NCBI RefSeq assembly: GCF_028867965.1
Contig: NZ_JAPQNT010000003.1
Span: 245,732 to 309,731, forward strand
Direction: 5' to 3'
DNA from: Flavobacterium sp. SUN046
GTDB taxonomy: Bacteria; Bacteroidota; Bacteroidia; Flavobacteriales; Flavobacteriaceae
DNA length: 64,000 nt
A program made the position numbers and the translations under genes. The notes under the pieces were generated by a model. The model did no database searches. It had not been told where the DNA came from and worked only from the letters and a program-made list of their open reading frames with translations. Below are positions 1 to 9,231 of the stretch, piece by piece (within the stretch, counting starts at the first letter, position 1; every line of letters begins with the position of its first letter).

Positions 1-364
1 TTACTCGAACTTGTTCCAATTCAACTGAAATTTGTGCTTCTTCAATAGGATTAAATAATGCAATGGTATTCACACCATAAATGGCAGAACTGTAAAAATT
101 TTTCTGAGAAACTATGCTTCCTTGTAAGCCTGCGCCCAATGAAAAATAATTGTTAAAGTTGTAAATAGCACTCGGCGCAACAGTAACATCAGTAAATCCC
201 GATCCAACACTTAATCCAAGTCCGCCACCAAATTGAACATGATTCCAAAAATCGCTTTTTTGTTGGTTTTGAGTCGTGTCTTGTCCGTAAATACTAAAAC
301 TTAAACAGATAAAAAATAGAAATGACAGTAATTTTGTTAAAATTTTTATAGAATTCTTTTCCAT
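1..364 (-). CDS. Exported envelope protein, cut by the left edge
   Basis: The reading frame is open from an ATG at 364 to the window edge, giving about 121 residues of the N-terminal part. It starts MEKNSIKIL and has a hydrophobic core followed by SIYGQ, a typical signal peptidase I site. The rest is rich in Gly, Phe and Tyr (FGGGLGLSVGSGF, FSLGAGLQGS) in an alternating pattern like a small outer-membrane beta-barrel. It is divergent from sucA. From memory, database entries for this neighbour of sucA in flavobacteria are sometimes called alpha-ketoglutarate decarboxylase; nothing here supports an enzymatic role, and that name is probably carried over from sucA. The exact function is unknown. 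Confidence 0.7.
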   Translation of the reverse strand, partial: MEKNSIKILTKLLSFLFFICLSFSIYGQDTTQNQQKSDFWNHVQFGGGLGLSVGSGFTDVTVAPSAIYNFNNYFSLGAGLQGSIVSQKNFYSSAIYGVNTIALFNPIEEAQISVELEQVRV

Positions 365-408
365 AGCAATGCATATAATTAATTAGCGAGATAAATGTAA
401 TAAAAACA

Positions 409-439
409 TTGAAAGATTGTTATAAATATTTTACTTTTG
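409..439 (+). promoter_or_regulatory. Bacteroidota-type promoter of sucA
   Basis: TACTTTTG at 432-439 matches the -7 consensus TAnnTTTG. A TTG at 409-411 lies 20 bases upstream, in the place of the -33 box. The sucA start codon is 39 bases downstream. Confidence 0.6.
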
Positions 440-478
440 CAGTAATTTTTTAACTACACCATTACTTATATAAAAAAT

Positions 479-3250
479 ATGGATAGGTTTTCCTTTTTAA
501 ACGCAGCACACACCGAATTTTTTGCAGATTTATACGAACAATATCTTTCAAATCCTGATGCAGTTGAACCAAGTTGGAGAGCTTTCTTTCAAGGTTTCGA
601 TTTCGGAATGGAAACATATAATGAAGAAAATGCTGGACAACAAATTGTAAGTTATGCCAATACAACTGTTGATAACGGACAAGCTTCTGAAAAACTTCAA
701 AAAGAATTCAATGTTCTTAAATTAATTGATGGATACAGAACTCGTGGTCATTTGTTTACAGAAACAAATCCGGTTCGTGACAGACGAATTTATACTCCAA
801 ATTTAGATTTAACTAATTTCGGACTTTCAGATGCCGATTTAAATACAGTTTTTGATGCTGCCAAAGTTCTTGGTCATCAACCAAAAACGTTGAAAGAAAT
901 TATTGCGCATCTTAAAAATGTATATTGCCAACACATTGGTATTGAGTACATGTACATGCGTAAACCCGAAGTAATTCAGTGGATTCAAGATAGAATTAAC
1001 ATCAATGATAATCTTCCTAATTTTAATGTTGAACAAAAAAAGCATATCCTTGGAAAATTAAACGAAGCAGTTTCTTTTGAAAACTTTTTACATACCAAAT
1101 ATGTAGGTCAAAAACGATTTTCATTGGAAGGTGGCGAAAGCATCATTCCGGCATTAGACGCTTTAATTGAAGCAGCTGCAGAAAAAGGAGTAGAGCATTT
1201 TGTAATGGGAATGGCGCACAGAGGACGATTGAATATTTTGGCCAATATTTTTGGTAAAAATACACAAGATATATTTTCAGAATTTGACGGTAAAGATTAC
1301 GATCAAGAATATTTTGATGGTGATGTAAAATACCATTTAGGATTAACTTCTGAGAGAAAAACTGCTTCGGGTAAAAAAATAAACATCAATTTAGCACCAA
1401 ATCCTTCACATCTTGAAACAGTTGGTGCTGTTATTGAAGGAATTACTCGTGCTAAACAAGACCGACATTTTCCAAACGATTTCTCTAAAGTATTGCCAAT
1501 TGCTGTTCACGGTGATGCTGCAGTTGCTGGACAAGGAATTGTGTACGAAATTGTTCAAATGGCACAACTTGACGGATACAAAACTGGTGGAACAATTCAT
1601 ATTGTAATTAACAATCAAGTTGGATTTACAACCAATTATCAAGATGCACGTTCATCGGTTTATTGTACCGATGTGGCTAAAGTTACTTTGTCACCAGTAC
1701 TTCACGTAAATGCAGACGATGCCGAAGCAGTTGTTCATGCCATGTTATTTGCGCTAGATTTCCGTATGGAATTTGGACGTGACGTGTTTATAGATTTATT
1801 AGGATATAGAAAATATGGTCATAACGAAGGTGACGAACCACGTTTTACACAACCTGTTTTATATAAAATTATTGCAAAGCATCAAAATCCGAGAGAGATT
1901 TATGCTGAAAAATTAATTACTGACGGAATTGTAGATGCGGCTTATTTGACCAAAATAGAAAACGAATACAAAGAACGTTTAGATGAAAATTTAACGGCTT
2001 CTCGAAAGAAAGATTTAACCATTATCAAGCCATTTATGCAAGATGAATGGAATGGTTTTGAACAAGTTTCTGACGATGCAATGTTGAAAAAAGTCGATAC
2101 TAAATTTGATAAAAAGCAATTAGATGAAATTATTGAAGTAGTTTCAACATTACCATCAGATAAAAAATTCATCAACAAAATATCTAAAATTGTTAACGAC
2201 AGAAAAACCATGTACGATAATAATGTTATCGATTGGGGAACAGCCGAAACATTAGCATATGGTTCGCTTTTATATGATGGTTACAATGTGCGTGTTTCAG
2301 GACAAGACGTTGAAAGAGGAACATTTTCGCACCGTCACGCTGTTGTAAAAGTTGAAGACAGTGAAGAAGAAGTAATTCTTTTAGATACATTAAAAAACAG
2401 TAAAGGAAGATTTCAAATCTACAATTCATTACTGTCAGAATATGGAGTTTTAGGATTTGACTATGGATATGCCTTAGCATCGCCAAAAACTTTAACAATT
2501 TGGGAAGCACAGTTTGGAGACTTCTCTAACGGTTGCCAAATCATGTTAGACCAATACATTTCTTGTGGAGAAGATAAATGGAACAACCAAAACGGAATTG
2601 TTTTATTATTACCTCACGGATACGAAGGTCAAGGTGCTGAACATTCATCTGCTAGAATGGAGCGTTATTTACAACTTTGTGCACGTCATAATATGTATGT
2701 CGCCGATTGTACAACGCCAGCCAATTTCTATCACTTGTTGAGAAGACAAATGAAAACCAATTTCCGTAAACCTTTGGTGGTTTTTTCTCCAAAAAGTTTG
2801 TTGCGTCATCCATTATGTGTTTCAACTCAAGAAGATTTATACAACGGAGAATTTCAAGAAACCATTGATGACAATTCAGTAGATAAATCAAAAGTGAAAA
2901 CATTAGTTTTTTGTACTGGAAAATTCTATTACGATATTCTAGCCGAAAGAGGAAACTTAGAAAGAAATGATGTAGCTTTGGTTCGTATCGAGCAATTATT
3001 TCCGCTGCCAGTGGAACAATTGAAAGCAATTATTGCAAGTTATCCAAATGCTGACGATTATGTTTGGGCACAAGAAGAACCTAAAAACATGGGAGCATAT
3101 AGTTTTATGTTGATGAATTTCGATTTAGTAAAATGGAGATTGGCATCATTAAAAGCATATGCAGCACCAGCAGCAGGAAGTAGTACTCGTGATAGAAGAC
3201 GTCATGCTGATGCAATTCGAATGGTTTTTGACAAGAATTTATTTAGATAA
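479..3250 (+). CDS. sucA: 2-oxoglutarate dehydrogenase E1 component
   Basis: This is the thiamine-diphosphate-dependent E1 subunit of the 2-oxoglutarate dehydrogenase complex. It decarboxylates 2-oxoglutarate and passes succinyl to the lipoyl arm of E2 in the TCA cycle. The 923-residue length is normal. The N-terminus (FLNAAHTEFFADLYEQY) is the E1 assembly segment. HRGRLNILANI near residue 247, GDAAVAGQG near 345 and YRKYGHNEGDEP near 442 are the conserved dehydrogenase and cofactor-binding blocks, and the C-terminal transketolase-like domain contains LPHGYEGQGAEHSSAR. The next gene, sucB, follows after 150 bases on the same strand, so the two are probably cotranscribed. The E3 gene is not in the window. 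Confidence 0.97.
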   Translation: MDRFSFLNAAHTEFFADLYEQYLSNPDAVEPSWRAFFQGFDFGMETYNEENAGQQIVSYANTTVDNGQASEKLQKEFNVLKLIDGYRTRGHLFTETNPVRDRRIYTPNLDLTNFGLSDADLNTVFDAAKVLGHQPKTLKEIIAHLKNVYCQHIGIEYMYMRKPEVIQWIQDRININDNLPNFNVEQKKHILGKLNEAVSFENFLHTKYVGQKRFSLEGGESIIPALDALIEAAAEKGVEHFVMGMAHRGRLNILANIFGKNTQDIFSEFDGKDYDQEYFDGDVKYHLGLTSERKTASGKKININLAPNPSHLETVGAVIEGITRAKQDRHFPNDFSKVLPIAVHGDAAVAGQGIVYEIVQMAQLDGYKTGGTIHIVINNQVGFTTNYQDARSSVYCTDVAKVTLSPVLHVNADDAEAVVHAMLFALDFRMEFGRDVFIDLLGYRKYGHNEGDEPRFTQPVLYKIIAKHQNPREIYAEKLITDGIVDAAYLTKIENEYKERLDENLTASRKKDLTIIKPFMQDEWNGFEQVSDDAMLKKVDTKFDKKQLDEIIEVVSTLPSDKKFINKISKIVNDRKTMYDNNVIDWGTAETLAYGSLLYDGYNVRVSGQDVERGTFSHRHAVVKVEDSEEEVILLDTLKNSKGRFQIYNSLLSEYGVLGFDYGYALASPKTLTIWEAQFGDFSNGCQIMLDQYISCGEDKWNNQNGIVLLLPHGYEGQGAEHSSARMERYLQLCARHNMYVADCTTPANFYHLLRRQMKTNFRKPLVVFSPKSLLRHPLCVSTQEDLYNGEFQETIDDNSVDKSKVKTLVFCTGKFYYDILAERGNLERNDVALVRIEQLFPLPVEQLKAIIASYPNADDYVWAQEEPKNMGAYSFMLMNFDLVKWRLASLKAYAAPAAGSSTRDRRRHADAIRMVFDKNLFR

Positions 3251-3259
3251 TTTTTTTCA

Positions 3260-3338
3260 GGAGCAATTTCCTGCTTTACGCTATATCTTTTCCTTTTTAA
3301 AGAAAAAAGAAAAAGGATGTCGCTTCAATCAGGGCTAG
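3260..3338. repeat. Dispersed palindromic repeat, copy 1
   Basis: This is an imperfect palindrome between sucA and sucB. It starts GGAGCAATTTCCTGC and ends GCTTCAATCAGGGCTA. An inner stem pairs CCTTTTT (3292-3298) with AAAAAGG (3310-3316). The same flanks, with a different inner stem, recur at 4701-4770 in opposite orientation, and a shortened form is at 48041-48086. Confidence 0.75.
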
Positions 3339-3400
3339 GACATAAAATTTAGAACAAGAATAATTTAAAATATAAAATTCATCATTTAAAATAATATACA

Positions 3401-4624
3401 ATGATTTTAGAAATGAAAGTGCCTTCACCAGGCGAATCGATAAAAGAAGTTGAAATCGCAACATGGTTAGTAAAAGATGGCGATTATGTAGAAAAAGACC
3501 AAGCGATTGCTGAGGTTGATTCAGATAAAGCAACATTAGAATTGCCAGCTGAAGCAAGCGGAATTATAACTTTAAAAGCAGAAGAAGGCGATGCAGTTGC
3601 AGTTGGTGCAGTAGTTTGTTTAATTGATACAAGTGCAGCTAAACCAGCAGGTGATGCTCCAGCTCCAGCAAAAGAAGAAGCTAAACCAGTTGCAGAAGCA
3701 CCAAAAGCTGAAGTAAAAGCAGCTCCAGTTGCTGAGAAAACTTATGCAACGCAAGCGCCATCTCCAGCAGCTAAGAAAATATTAGACGAGAAAAACATCC
3801 AACCAACTGATGTAGTTGGAACAGGAAAAGGTGGAAGAATTACCAAAGATGATGCTGTAAATGCAACACCATCAATGGGAACTCCAACTGGTGGAACTCG
3901 TGGTTCTGAAAGAACAAAATTATCAATGTTACGTCGTAAAGTAGCTGAAAGATTAGTTGCTGCCAAAAACGAAACAGCTATGTTAACTACTTTTAATGAA
4001 GTTAATATGACGCCAATCAACATGATTCGTAATGAATACAAAGATGCTTTCAAAGCAAAGCACGGCGGATTAGGTTTAGGATACATGTCGTTTTTCACAA
4101 AAGCAGTTACAAGAGCTTTGGCTTTGTTTCCAGATGTGAACTCGATGATCGATGGTGACTTTAAAACATCCTATGATTTCTGCGATATTTCTATTGCGGT
4201 TTCTGGACCAAAAGGACTAATGGTTCCTGTTGTTCGTAATGCAGAATTATTATCGTTCCGCGGTGTTGAAGCTGAAATTAAAAGATTAGCAATAAAATCT
4301 CGTGACGGACAAATTACTGTTGATGATATGACAGGTGGAACATTTACTATTACAAATGGTGGTGTTTTTGGAAGTATGTTATCTACTCCAATTATTAATC
4401 CTCCACAATCAGGAATTCTTGGTATGCACAACATTATTGAGCGTCCAATTGCTGTAAATGGTAAAGTAGAAATTCATCCAATGATGTATGTAGCGCTTTC
4501 TTATGATCACAGAATTATTGATGGCCGTGAGTCAGTTGGTTTCTTGGTAGCTGTTAAAGAAGCGTTAGAAAATCCGTTAGAATTGTTAATGGGTGGAAAT
4601 GCTCAGAAAGCATTAGAATTGTAA
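3401..4624 (+). CDS. sucB: Dihydrolipoamide succinyltransferase, E2 of 2-oxoglutarate dehydrogenase
   Basis: This is the core subunit of the 2-oxoglutarate dehydrogenase complex; it transfers succinyl from its lipoyl arm to CoA. Its 407 residues contain three parts in order. The lipoyl domain (about 1-75) has lipoyl Lys43 in [11 protein letters not shown]. After an Ala/Pro/Lys-rich flexible linker (about 80-120) comes the peripheral subunit-binding domain (about 122-152, [12 protein letters not shown] and [12 protein letters not shown]). The catalytic domain ends with [12 protein letters not shown], whose His370 is the expected catalytic histidine. The DHRIIDG form and position after sucA favour the succinyl over the acetyl enzyme. 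A strong terminator follows. Confidence 0.96.
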   Translation: MILEMKVPSPGESIKEVEIATWLVKDGDYVEKDQAIAEVDSDKATLELPAEASGIITLKAEEGDAVAVGAVVCLIDTSAAKPAGDAPAPAKEEAKPVAEAPKAEVKAAPVAEKTYATQAPSPAAKKILDEKNIQPTDVVGTGKGGRITKDDAVNATPSMGTPTGGTRGSERTKLSMLRRKVAERLVAAKNETAMLTTFNEVNMTPINMIRNEYKDAFKAKHGGLGLGYMSFFTKAVTRALALFPDVNSMIDGDFKTSYDFCDISIAVSGPKGLMVPVVRNAELLSFRGVEAEIKRLAIKSRDGQITVDDMTGGTFTITNGGVFGSMLSTPIINPPQSGILGMHNIIERPIAVNGKVEIHPMMYVALSYDHRIIDGRESVGFLVAVKEALENPLELLMGGNAQKALEL

Positions 4625-4652
4625 ACTTTATAGTTCAAGACTTTCAATATAG

Positions 4653-4690
4653 AAAAAATCCCTAATTCAAAAAGAGTTTGGGATTTTTTC
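4653..4690 (+). terminator. Intrinsic terminator after sucB
   Basis: The arms AAAAAATCCC and GGGATTTTTT form a hairpin ending in a T run, 30 bases after the sucB stop. Confidence 0.8.
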
Positions 4691-4700
4691 GTTTATTTGC

Positions 4701-4770
4701 GTTAGGGATTGAAGCGGCATCCTTACTGTTTTTTCTTTAAAAACAGTAAGATATTGCGAAAAGCCCGACC
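4701..4770. repeat. Dispersed palindromic repeat, copy 2
   Basis: It starts GTTAGGGATTGAAGCGGC and ends GCGAAAAGCCCGACC, so it is the inverted relative of the element at 3260-3338. The inner stem pairs CTTACTGTTT (4722-4731) with AAACAGTAAG (4741-4750). That stem differs in sequence from copy 1 but keeps its pairing. Confidence 0.7.
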
Positions 4771-4782
4771 ATGTTGTTGTAC

Positions 4783-4790
4783 TAAATTTG
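4783..4790 (+). promoter_or_regulatory. Probable -7 box of the MFS gene
   Basis: TAAATTTG fits TAnnTTTG and lies 53 bases before the start codon. No convincing -33 box was found. Confidence 0.4.
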
Positions 4791-4843
4791 TTTCGGGAAA
4801 AATATCGCCCAACATGGTAACGCCCAAAAAACTAAACTAAATT

Positions 4844-6058
4844 ATGGCATCTAATAAGAAATCGGCGGCAATAGGTTTTATTTTTATCACAATGCTTATC
4901 GATATAACTGGTTGGGGAATAATTATTCCGGTAATTCCAAAATTGATTAAAGAATTGATTCATGGCGATATTAGTGAAGCTGCTAAATATGGAGGTTGGT
5001 TGACTTTTGCGTATGCTATTACACAATTTATGTTTGCTCCTTTAATTGGAAATTTAAGCGATAAATTTGGAAGACGTCCAATAATTTTAATATCACTTTT
5101 TGCCTTTTCATTAGATTATTTACTTTTAGCCTTTTCGCCAACAATCACTTGGTTGTTTGTTGGAAGAATTATTGCAGGAATTTCTGGTGCGAGTATTACA
5201 ACGGCTTCTGCTTATATTGCTGATGTGAGTACACCTGAAAACCGAGCCAAAAACTTCGGAATGATTGGAGCAGCGTTCGGGTTAGGGTTTATAATTGGAC
5301 CAGTAATTGGTGGATTATTAGGACAATATGGCTCAAGAGTTCCGTTTTATGCAGCTGCCGTTTTGTGTTTGTTGAATTTTTTATACGGATACTTTATTTT
5401 GCCAGAATCATTATCTAAAGAGAATAGGCGAGAAGTAAATTTTAAACGTGCCAATCCCATTGGAGCTTTTATGAATTTGAAAAAATATCCTACGCTTTAT
5501 GGATTGCTTGCTTCAATTTTTATAGTTTATGTTGCTTCAAATGCTGTGCAAGGAAATTGGAGTTATTTTACAATGTATCAGTTTGGTTGGGATGAAAAAA
5601 TGGTCGGAATTTCATTGGGAGTAATCGGACTTTTAGTTGGAATTGTTCAAGGCGGATTAATTCGTTGGATAAACCCAAAATTAGGAAACGAAAGAAGTAT
5701 TTATTTAGGATTAACTCTTTATGCCGTTGGATTATTCTTGTTCGCAATTGCAAGTCAAAGTTGGATGATGTTTGTGTTTTTGATTCCGTATTGTCTTGGT
5801 GGTATTGCCGGCCCAGCTATTCAGGCAGTAATTTCTAGTAAAGTAGCTCCAACAGAACAAGGTGAAATTCAGGGCACATTAGCCAGTTTAATGAGTGCTT
5901 CAACCATTATTGGACCACCAATGATGTCGAGTATTTTTTATTATTTTACTCATAAAGATGCACCGTTTCAGTTTGCTGGAGCACCATTTGTATTAGGCGG
6001 AATTTTAATGATAATAAGTGTAGTTATTGCTTCTTATTCTTTTAGGAAAAATAAATAA
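4844..6058 (+). CDS. MFS transporter of the TCR/Tet group
   Basis: This is a 404-residue proton-driven inner-membrane exporter of the major facilitator superfamily with about twelve hydrophobic helices. The N-terminal [12 protein letters not shown] and the motif [13 protein letters not shown] between helices 2 and 3 (major facilitator motif A), followed by [22 protein letters not shown], place it with the TetA-like drug/H+ antiporters. Whether it exports tetracycline or another compound cannot be told from sequence. It stands alone, with its own -7 box and a shared terminator after it. Confidence 0.85.
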   Translation: MASNKKSAAIGFIFITMLIDITGWGIIIPVIPKLIKELIHGDISEAAKYGGWLTFAYAITQFMFAPLIGNLSDKFGRRPIILISLFAFSLDYLLLAFSPTITWLFVGRIIAGISGASITTASAYIADVSTPENRAKNFGMIGAAFGLGFIIGPVIGGLLGQYGSRVPFYAAAVLCLLNFLYGYFILPESLSKENRREVNFKRANPIGAFMNLKKYPTLYGLLASIFIVYVASNAVQGNWSYFTMYQFGWDEKMVGISLGVIGLLVGIVQGGLIRWINPKLGNERSIYLGLTLYAVGLFLFAIASQSWMMFVFLIPYCLGGIAGPAIQAVISSKVAPTEQGEIQGTLASLMSASTIIGPPMMSSIFYYFTHKDAPFQFAGAPFVLGGILMIISVVIASYSFRKNK

Positions 6059-6097
6059 ATCCCAAAAGTCAATTGTATTAAATGAATTTTGGGATTT
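6057..6097. terminator. Bidirectional terminator between convergent genes
   Basis: The arms AAATCCCAAAA and TTTTGGGATTT enclose a 19-base loop and serve the MFS gene on the plus strand and the T9SS gene on the minus strand. Confidence 0.75.
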
Positions 6098-6116
6098 AAT
6101 ATTTTGAAATTTATCT

Positions 6117-8732
6117 TTATTCTTTTATGATTTTAATAGTTTTTTCCTGACCTTCACTATTGATTTTCAAGAAGTAAACACCATTAGATAAATCAGATAA
6201 ATCTATTTCAGTTTGCAAATTATTCACTGTTTTACTAAATATATTTTGTCCTATAATGGTTGAAATCTCAATTTTATCAATTAATGATGAATTTGAAATT
6301 GATAAACTATTTTTTACAGGATTTGGAAAATATTTTAAATCATTTAAAGCGAAATTTTCATTAGCTAAATTTGCAACCACAGTTGTAGAAACAGCATTGG
6401 TCGCAATTGCTGCATTATAATCAAAATAAATATTTGCCACACTTGGAATAACATTTCCAACCGCAATTGAAGCAATCGGTTTTACTTTAAAGCTTATATA
6501 ACCATGACTTAGCGGTTCGTTGGTAGTTCCTGGTAAATTAATTCCTTCAAATAAAAATTCATTATGACCATTTTTGTTTTTTATTCTGCAATTATGACTT
6601 GTGCTAATTAATTCAAATGTACTCCAATCTAATTTAGCGTCTAAATCATTTACAACTTTGATGTTGATAGCATTGGAAGTTCCAACATTTTGAAAGCGAA
6701 TGGTATAGTGCAAATAATCTTGTTGTGCTTTTGCCAATGTTATTGTAGTGCCTTCATGAACCACAATGTCATTTGGATCTTGAGAGTTTACAACGGTTTG
6801 ATTTAAAACACTCGTGTTATTTGTTGGAGTTGCATCAGCCGCAACAGGCGTTATTGTACCAGTAATAGTGGCTACATCACCCGAGTTTATAGTTGGTGGA
6901 GTTGCCACTTGAAATTTGACATTGCTAATTAGTCGGCTTTCAAAAGGAGCAAGACTTGAAAAAGTATAGGTCAACGAACTTGTTCCGATTGTGTTTGGAG
7001 AAGGACTACTACTTAAAAAAGACATTTTAGAATTGTTGAATTGGAACGAAACTTGTCCAGATAAAGTTGTGCTTCCGTTATTTTTATACCAAATGTCATA
7101 AAATGCTGGAAGACCCGGCACCACATTGAATCTAGGAATTGCAACAACTTCTAAATCATCAACATTAGCATTTATAGAAACACAAAAATCAGAAGCCGTT
7201 GTAGTTCCTGGCGTTGTAAAATTAAATACTTGATTGGCAGGAGAAACGGTAAAGTAGCTTGGTAAATTGGTTACAGTTACCGTATTAGTTCCCACATCAC
7301 CAATTAAATAATATTGACTATTTCCATTGTAATTGGTATAATTTGAATAAGTAGCTGTTCCGTTTACATTTTTAACTCTAATGTTATTTAAATAAGCATC
7401 ATTTACATCACATCCGTTGCTGTTGGCATCAAATTTTATTTTCCCTAAAATTCTATTTTTGAAAACAACGACGTAAGCATAATTTACATAACAATCACTC
7501 ATACTTGATGGATTGCAAATTTTATAAGGTACAGTATAGGTTCCTTCGGGAACAGTAGATGCAATTGTTATAGTTCCATCAGTATTTAAAGTAAAACCAG
7601 CCGGATTATTCAAGGCTGTAAGTATAACACTAGACGAATTCGTAATTAAGTTTCCGTTCAAAGTGTCATTCGCGAGCACACTTGCAGTAGTTGAATTAGG
7701 GTAATTTGTACTGAAATCATCATAGTTTGCTACTAAACTTGAAACTCCTGTTACAAGGACTGTTGCAGTAGCCTGGGAACAAAGGCCACCGTTCACACAC
7801 ACCATATAATTTACTAAATAAGTTCCAGGAGCAGTTCCAATGGCAACATTGATTACTCCGTCTGGGTAAAGAGTTAGTCCATTTGGGATAGATATCGAAA
7901 AGACATTTGAATTACTTAAATTAATACCACCAGAACATTCAGAAAAATCATTACTAAGAACGCTAATAGTATTTCCGCCTGTAGTATTGTCAATTGGTGT
8001 ATTGGTAAAATCATCATAATTAGCATAAATTTGACCAGGATAAAGATTTAAAGTCACATAACCAACACTACAATTGTTGGGATGAGCTATCTCACATAGT
8101 TGATAGGTTAAAGTATAGTATCCAGGATTGATTTGACCTGATGGAATAATAAGAACATCACCATTATAATTTATAATAATGTCAGGATAGTTTTGAAAAT
8201 AAGTTAAAGTTGCAGTAGCTGGGTGTAATACGTTTCCGGGTTGTGTATAATAAGGAGTTAGCACAACAGGAACTCCATTTAAAGTGTCCACATAGTTTAA
8301 ATCAGTTCCAGAGCCTAAAACATTTCCAATAGTATATTGACTACAAACACTACTATTAATAGAATCAGGATTGGCAAGAAGTTGGGTATTTACAGTCACT
8401 ACTGCGGTATCACAAGTATTGGGGTTTGCAACATCGCATATTTGGTAAGTTAACGTATATGTTCCTTGCGGAGTTCCTCCAGCAACAACAATGTTTGTTC
8501 CCGAAATAGAAATACCCGAATTTGTAGTTGAAACCAAAGATACTGTAACGTTGGTTGTGGTAGCTTGAACACCATTTAGGGTATCATTTAGCAAGAAGTT
8601 TCCAGCAGTGACTTGGTTAGCATCATAGACAACCGCAAAAGTATTATCTACGGCATTAATTTGTCCAAAAGAACTAAAACTGAATAATCCAAATATCAGT
8701 AAAAGAAACGAATTAGTGTAAAATTTTCTCAT
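6117..8732 (-). CDS. Large T9SS-exported repeat protein
   Basis: This 871-residue surface or secreted protein of unknown ligand begins with MRKFYTNSF, taking the ATG at 8732 rather than an upstream TTG. A signal peptide ends near SFGQ. About four related beta-sandwich units of 85-115 residues follow (about 28-430). They share the shape ANYDDF...SVLxND...G(T/Y)Y...YxxC. Next comes a segment like a B-type or carboxypeptidase-regulatory domain (ILGKIKFDANSNGCD, near 430), then a conserved block around DPNDIVVHEG with NVGTSNAINIKVVND. The last ~70 residues (YFPNPVKNSLSIS ... GVYFLKI ... KTIKIIKE) are a type A T9SS sorting domain. A TATATTTG box just upstream suggests ordinary housekeeping transcription. 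Confidence 0.85.
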   Translation of the reverse strand: MRKFYTNSFLLLIFGLFSFSSFGQINAVDNTFAVVYDANQVTAGNFLLNDTLNGVQATTTNVTVSLVSTTNSGISISGTNIVVAGGTPQGTYTLTYQICDVANPNTCDTAVVTVNTQLLANPDSINSSVCSQYTIGNVLGSGTDLNYVDTLNGVPVVLTPYYTQPGNVLHPATATLTYFQNYPDIIINYNGDVLIIPSGQINPGYYTLTYQLCEIAHPNNCSVGYVTLNLYPGQIYANYDDFTNTPIDNTTGGNTISVLSNDFSECSGGINLSNSNVFSISIPNGLTLYPDGVINVAIGTAPGTYLVNYMVCVNGGLCSQATATVLVTGVSSLVANYDDFSTNYPNSTTASVLANDTLNGNLITNSSSVILTALNNPAGFTLNTDGTITIASTVPEGTYTVPYKICNPSSMSDCYVNYAYVVVFKNRILGKIKFDANSNGCDVNDAYLNNIRVKNVNGTATYSNYTNYNGNSQYYLIGDVGTNTVTVTNLPSYFTVSPANQVFNFTTPGTTTASDFCVSINANVDDLEVVAIPRFNVVPGLPAFYDIWYKNNGSTTLSGQVSFQFNNSKMSFLSSSPSPNTIGTSSLTYTFSSLAPFESRLISNVKFQVATPPTINSGDVATITGTITPVAADATPTNNTSVLNQTVVNSQDPNDIVVHEGTTITLAKAQQDYLHYTIRFQNVGTSNAINIKVVNDLDAKLDWSTFELISTSHNCRIKNKNGHNEFLFEGINLPGTTNEPLSHGYISFKVKPIASIAVGNVIPSVANIYFDYNAAIATNAVSTTVVANLANENFALNDLKYFPNPVKNSLSISNSSLIDKIEISTIIGQNIFSKTVNNLQTEIDLSDLSNGVYFLKINSEGQEKTIKIIKE

Positions 8733-8793
8733 AATCAAGGTGTTAAGAACCCAAATATAAGATTTATTTTTTTATTATAACTTTTCTTAACCA

Positions 8794-9231
8794 TTATCTC
8801 AAATACAAACAATGATTATAATAATCAATAATAGCTTTTCCTTGTAACAAAATATCGGCGCCAATAATTCCTTGAACTGGTTTAGCATTGTATTGTTGTA
8901 AAGCTTCATTTACATGCGATAAATCGAAAATCACTAAATGAAATTCTTTGTTTTTCCATTTACCCAATTGTAGGTTGTTATTTTTTGCAATTTGGGTAAA
9001 CATTCCAGTTGCTCCAGCTCCAGCGGCTTTTGTTGATGATTTTCCAGCATTGAGTTGAAATAATGCTACACTTTCAAATCCTACACAGCTATTGCTCGCG
9101 CCAGTGTCTAAAATAAAATTGCCTTTTACTCCGTTTATACTTGCTTTTACAAGTAAATGCTGTGTTTTAGAGACTTTGAAGTTTATTTTTTTGTATTTAT
9201 TTTTCTTTAATATTTTTTGAAAATCTTCCAT
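8794..9231 (-). CDS. Retropepsin-like aspartic protease
   Basis: This 145-residue protein has the aspartic protease signature FILDTGASNSCVG with Asp42, a loop GAGATGMF, and a C-terminal GIIGADIL that fits the retropepsin-like fold found as short single-domain proteins in bacteria. Such proteins act as dimers, so one DTG motif is expected. No signal peptide is visible, which would place it in the cytoplasm unless translation starts further upstream. Its start overlaps the end of the TPR-CHAT gene by 35 bases in another frame, implying coupled translation and a shared role. The substrate is unknown. Confidence 0.75.
   Translation of the reverse strand: MEDFQKILKKNKYKKINFKVSKTQHLLVKASINGVKGNFILDTGASNSCVGFESVALFQLNAGKSSTKAAGAGATGMFTQIAKNNNLQLGKWKNKEFHLVIFDLSHVNEALQQYNAKPVQGIIGADILLQGKAIIDYYNHCLYLR

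Noticed and set aside
1..364. Naming the left-edge gene alpha-ketoglutarate decarboxylase
   Set aside because: The visible sequence is a signal peptide plus a Gly-rich barrel-like protein with no thiamine-diphosphate motif.
3742..4434. Long antisense open frames across sucB, leuS and other genes
   Set aside because: They mirror the codon pattern of the real genes and have no promoter, start context or recognisable domain.
8794..9231. Retropepsin as a sign of a retroelement
   Set aside because: No reverse transcriptase, integrase or terminal repeats lie nearby. Short retropepsin-like proteins are common in bacterial chromosomes.
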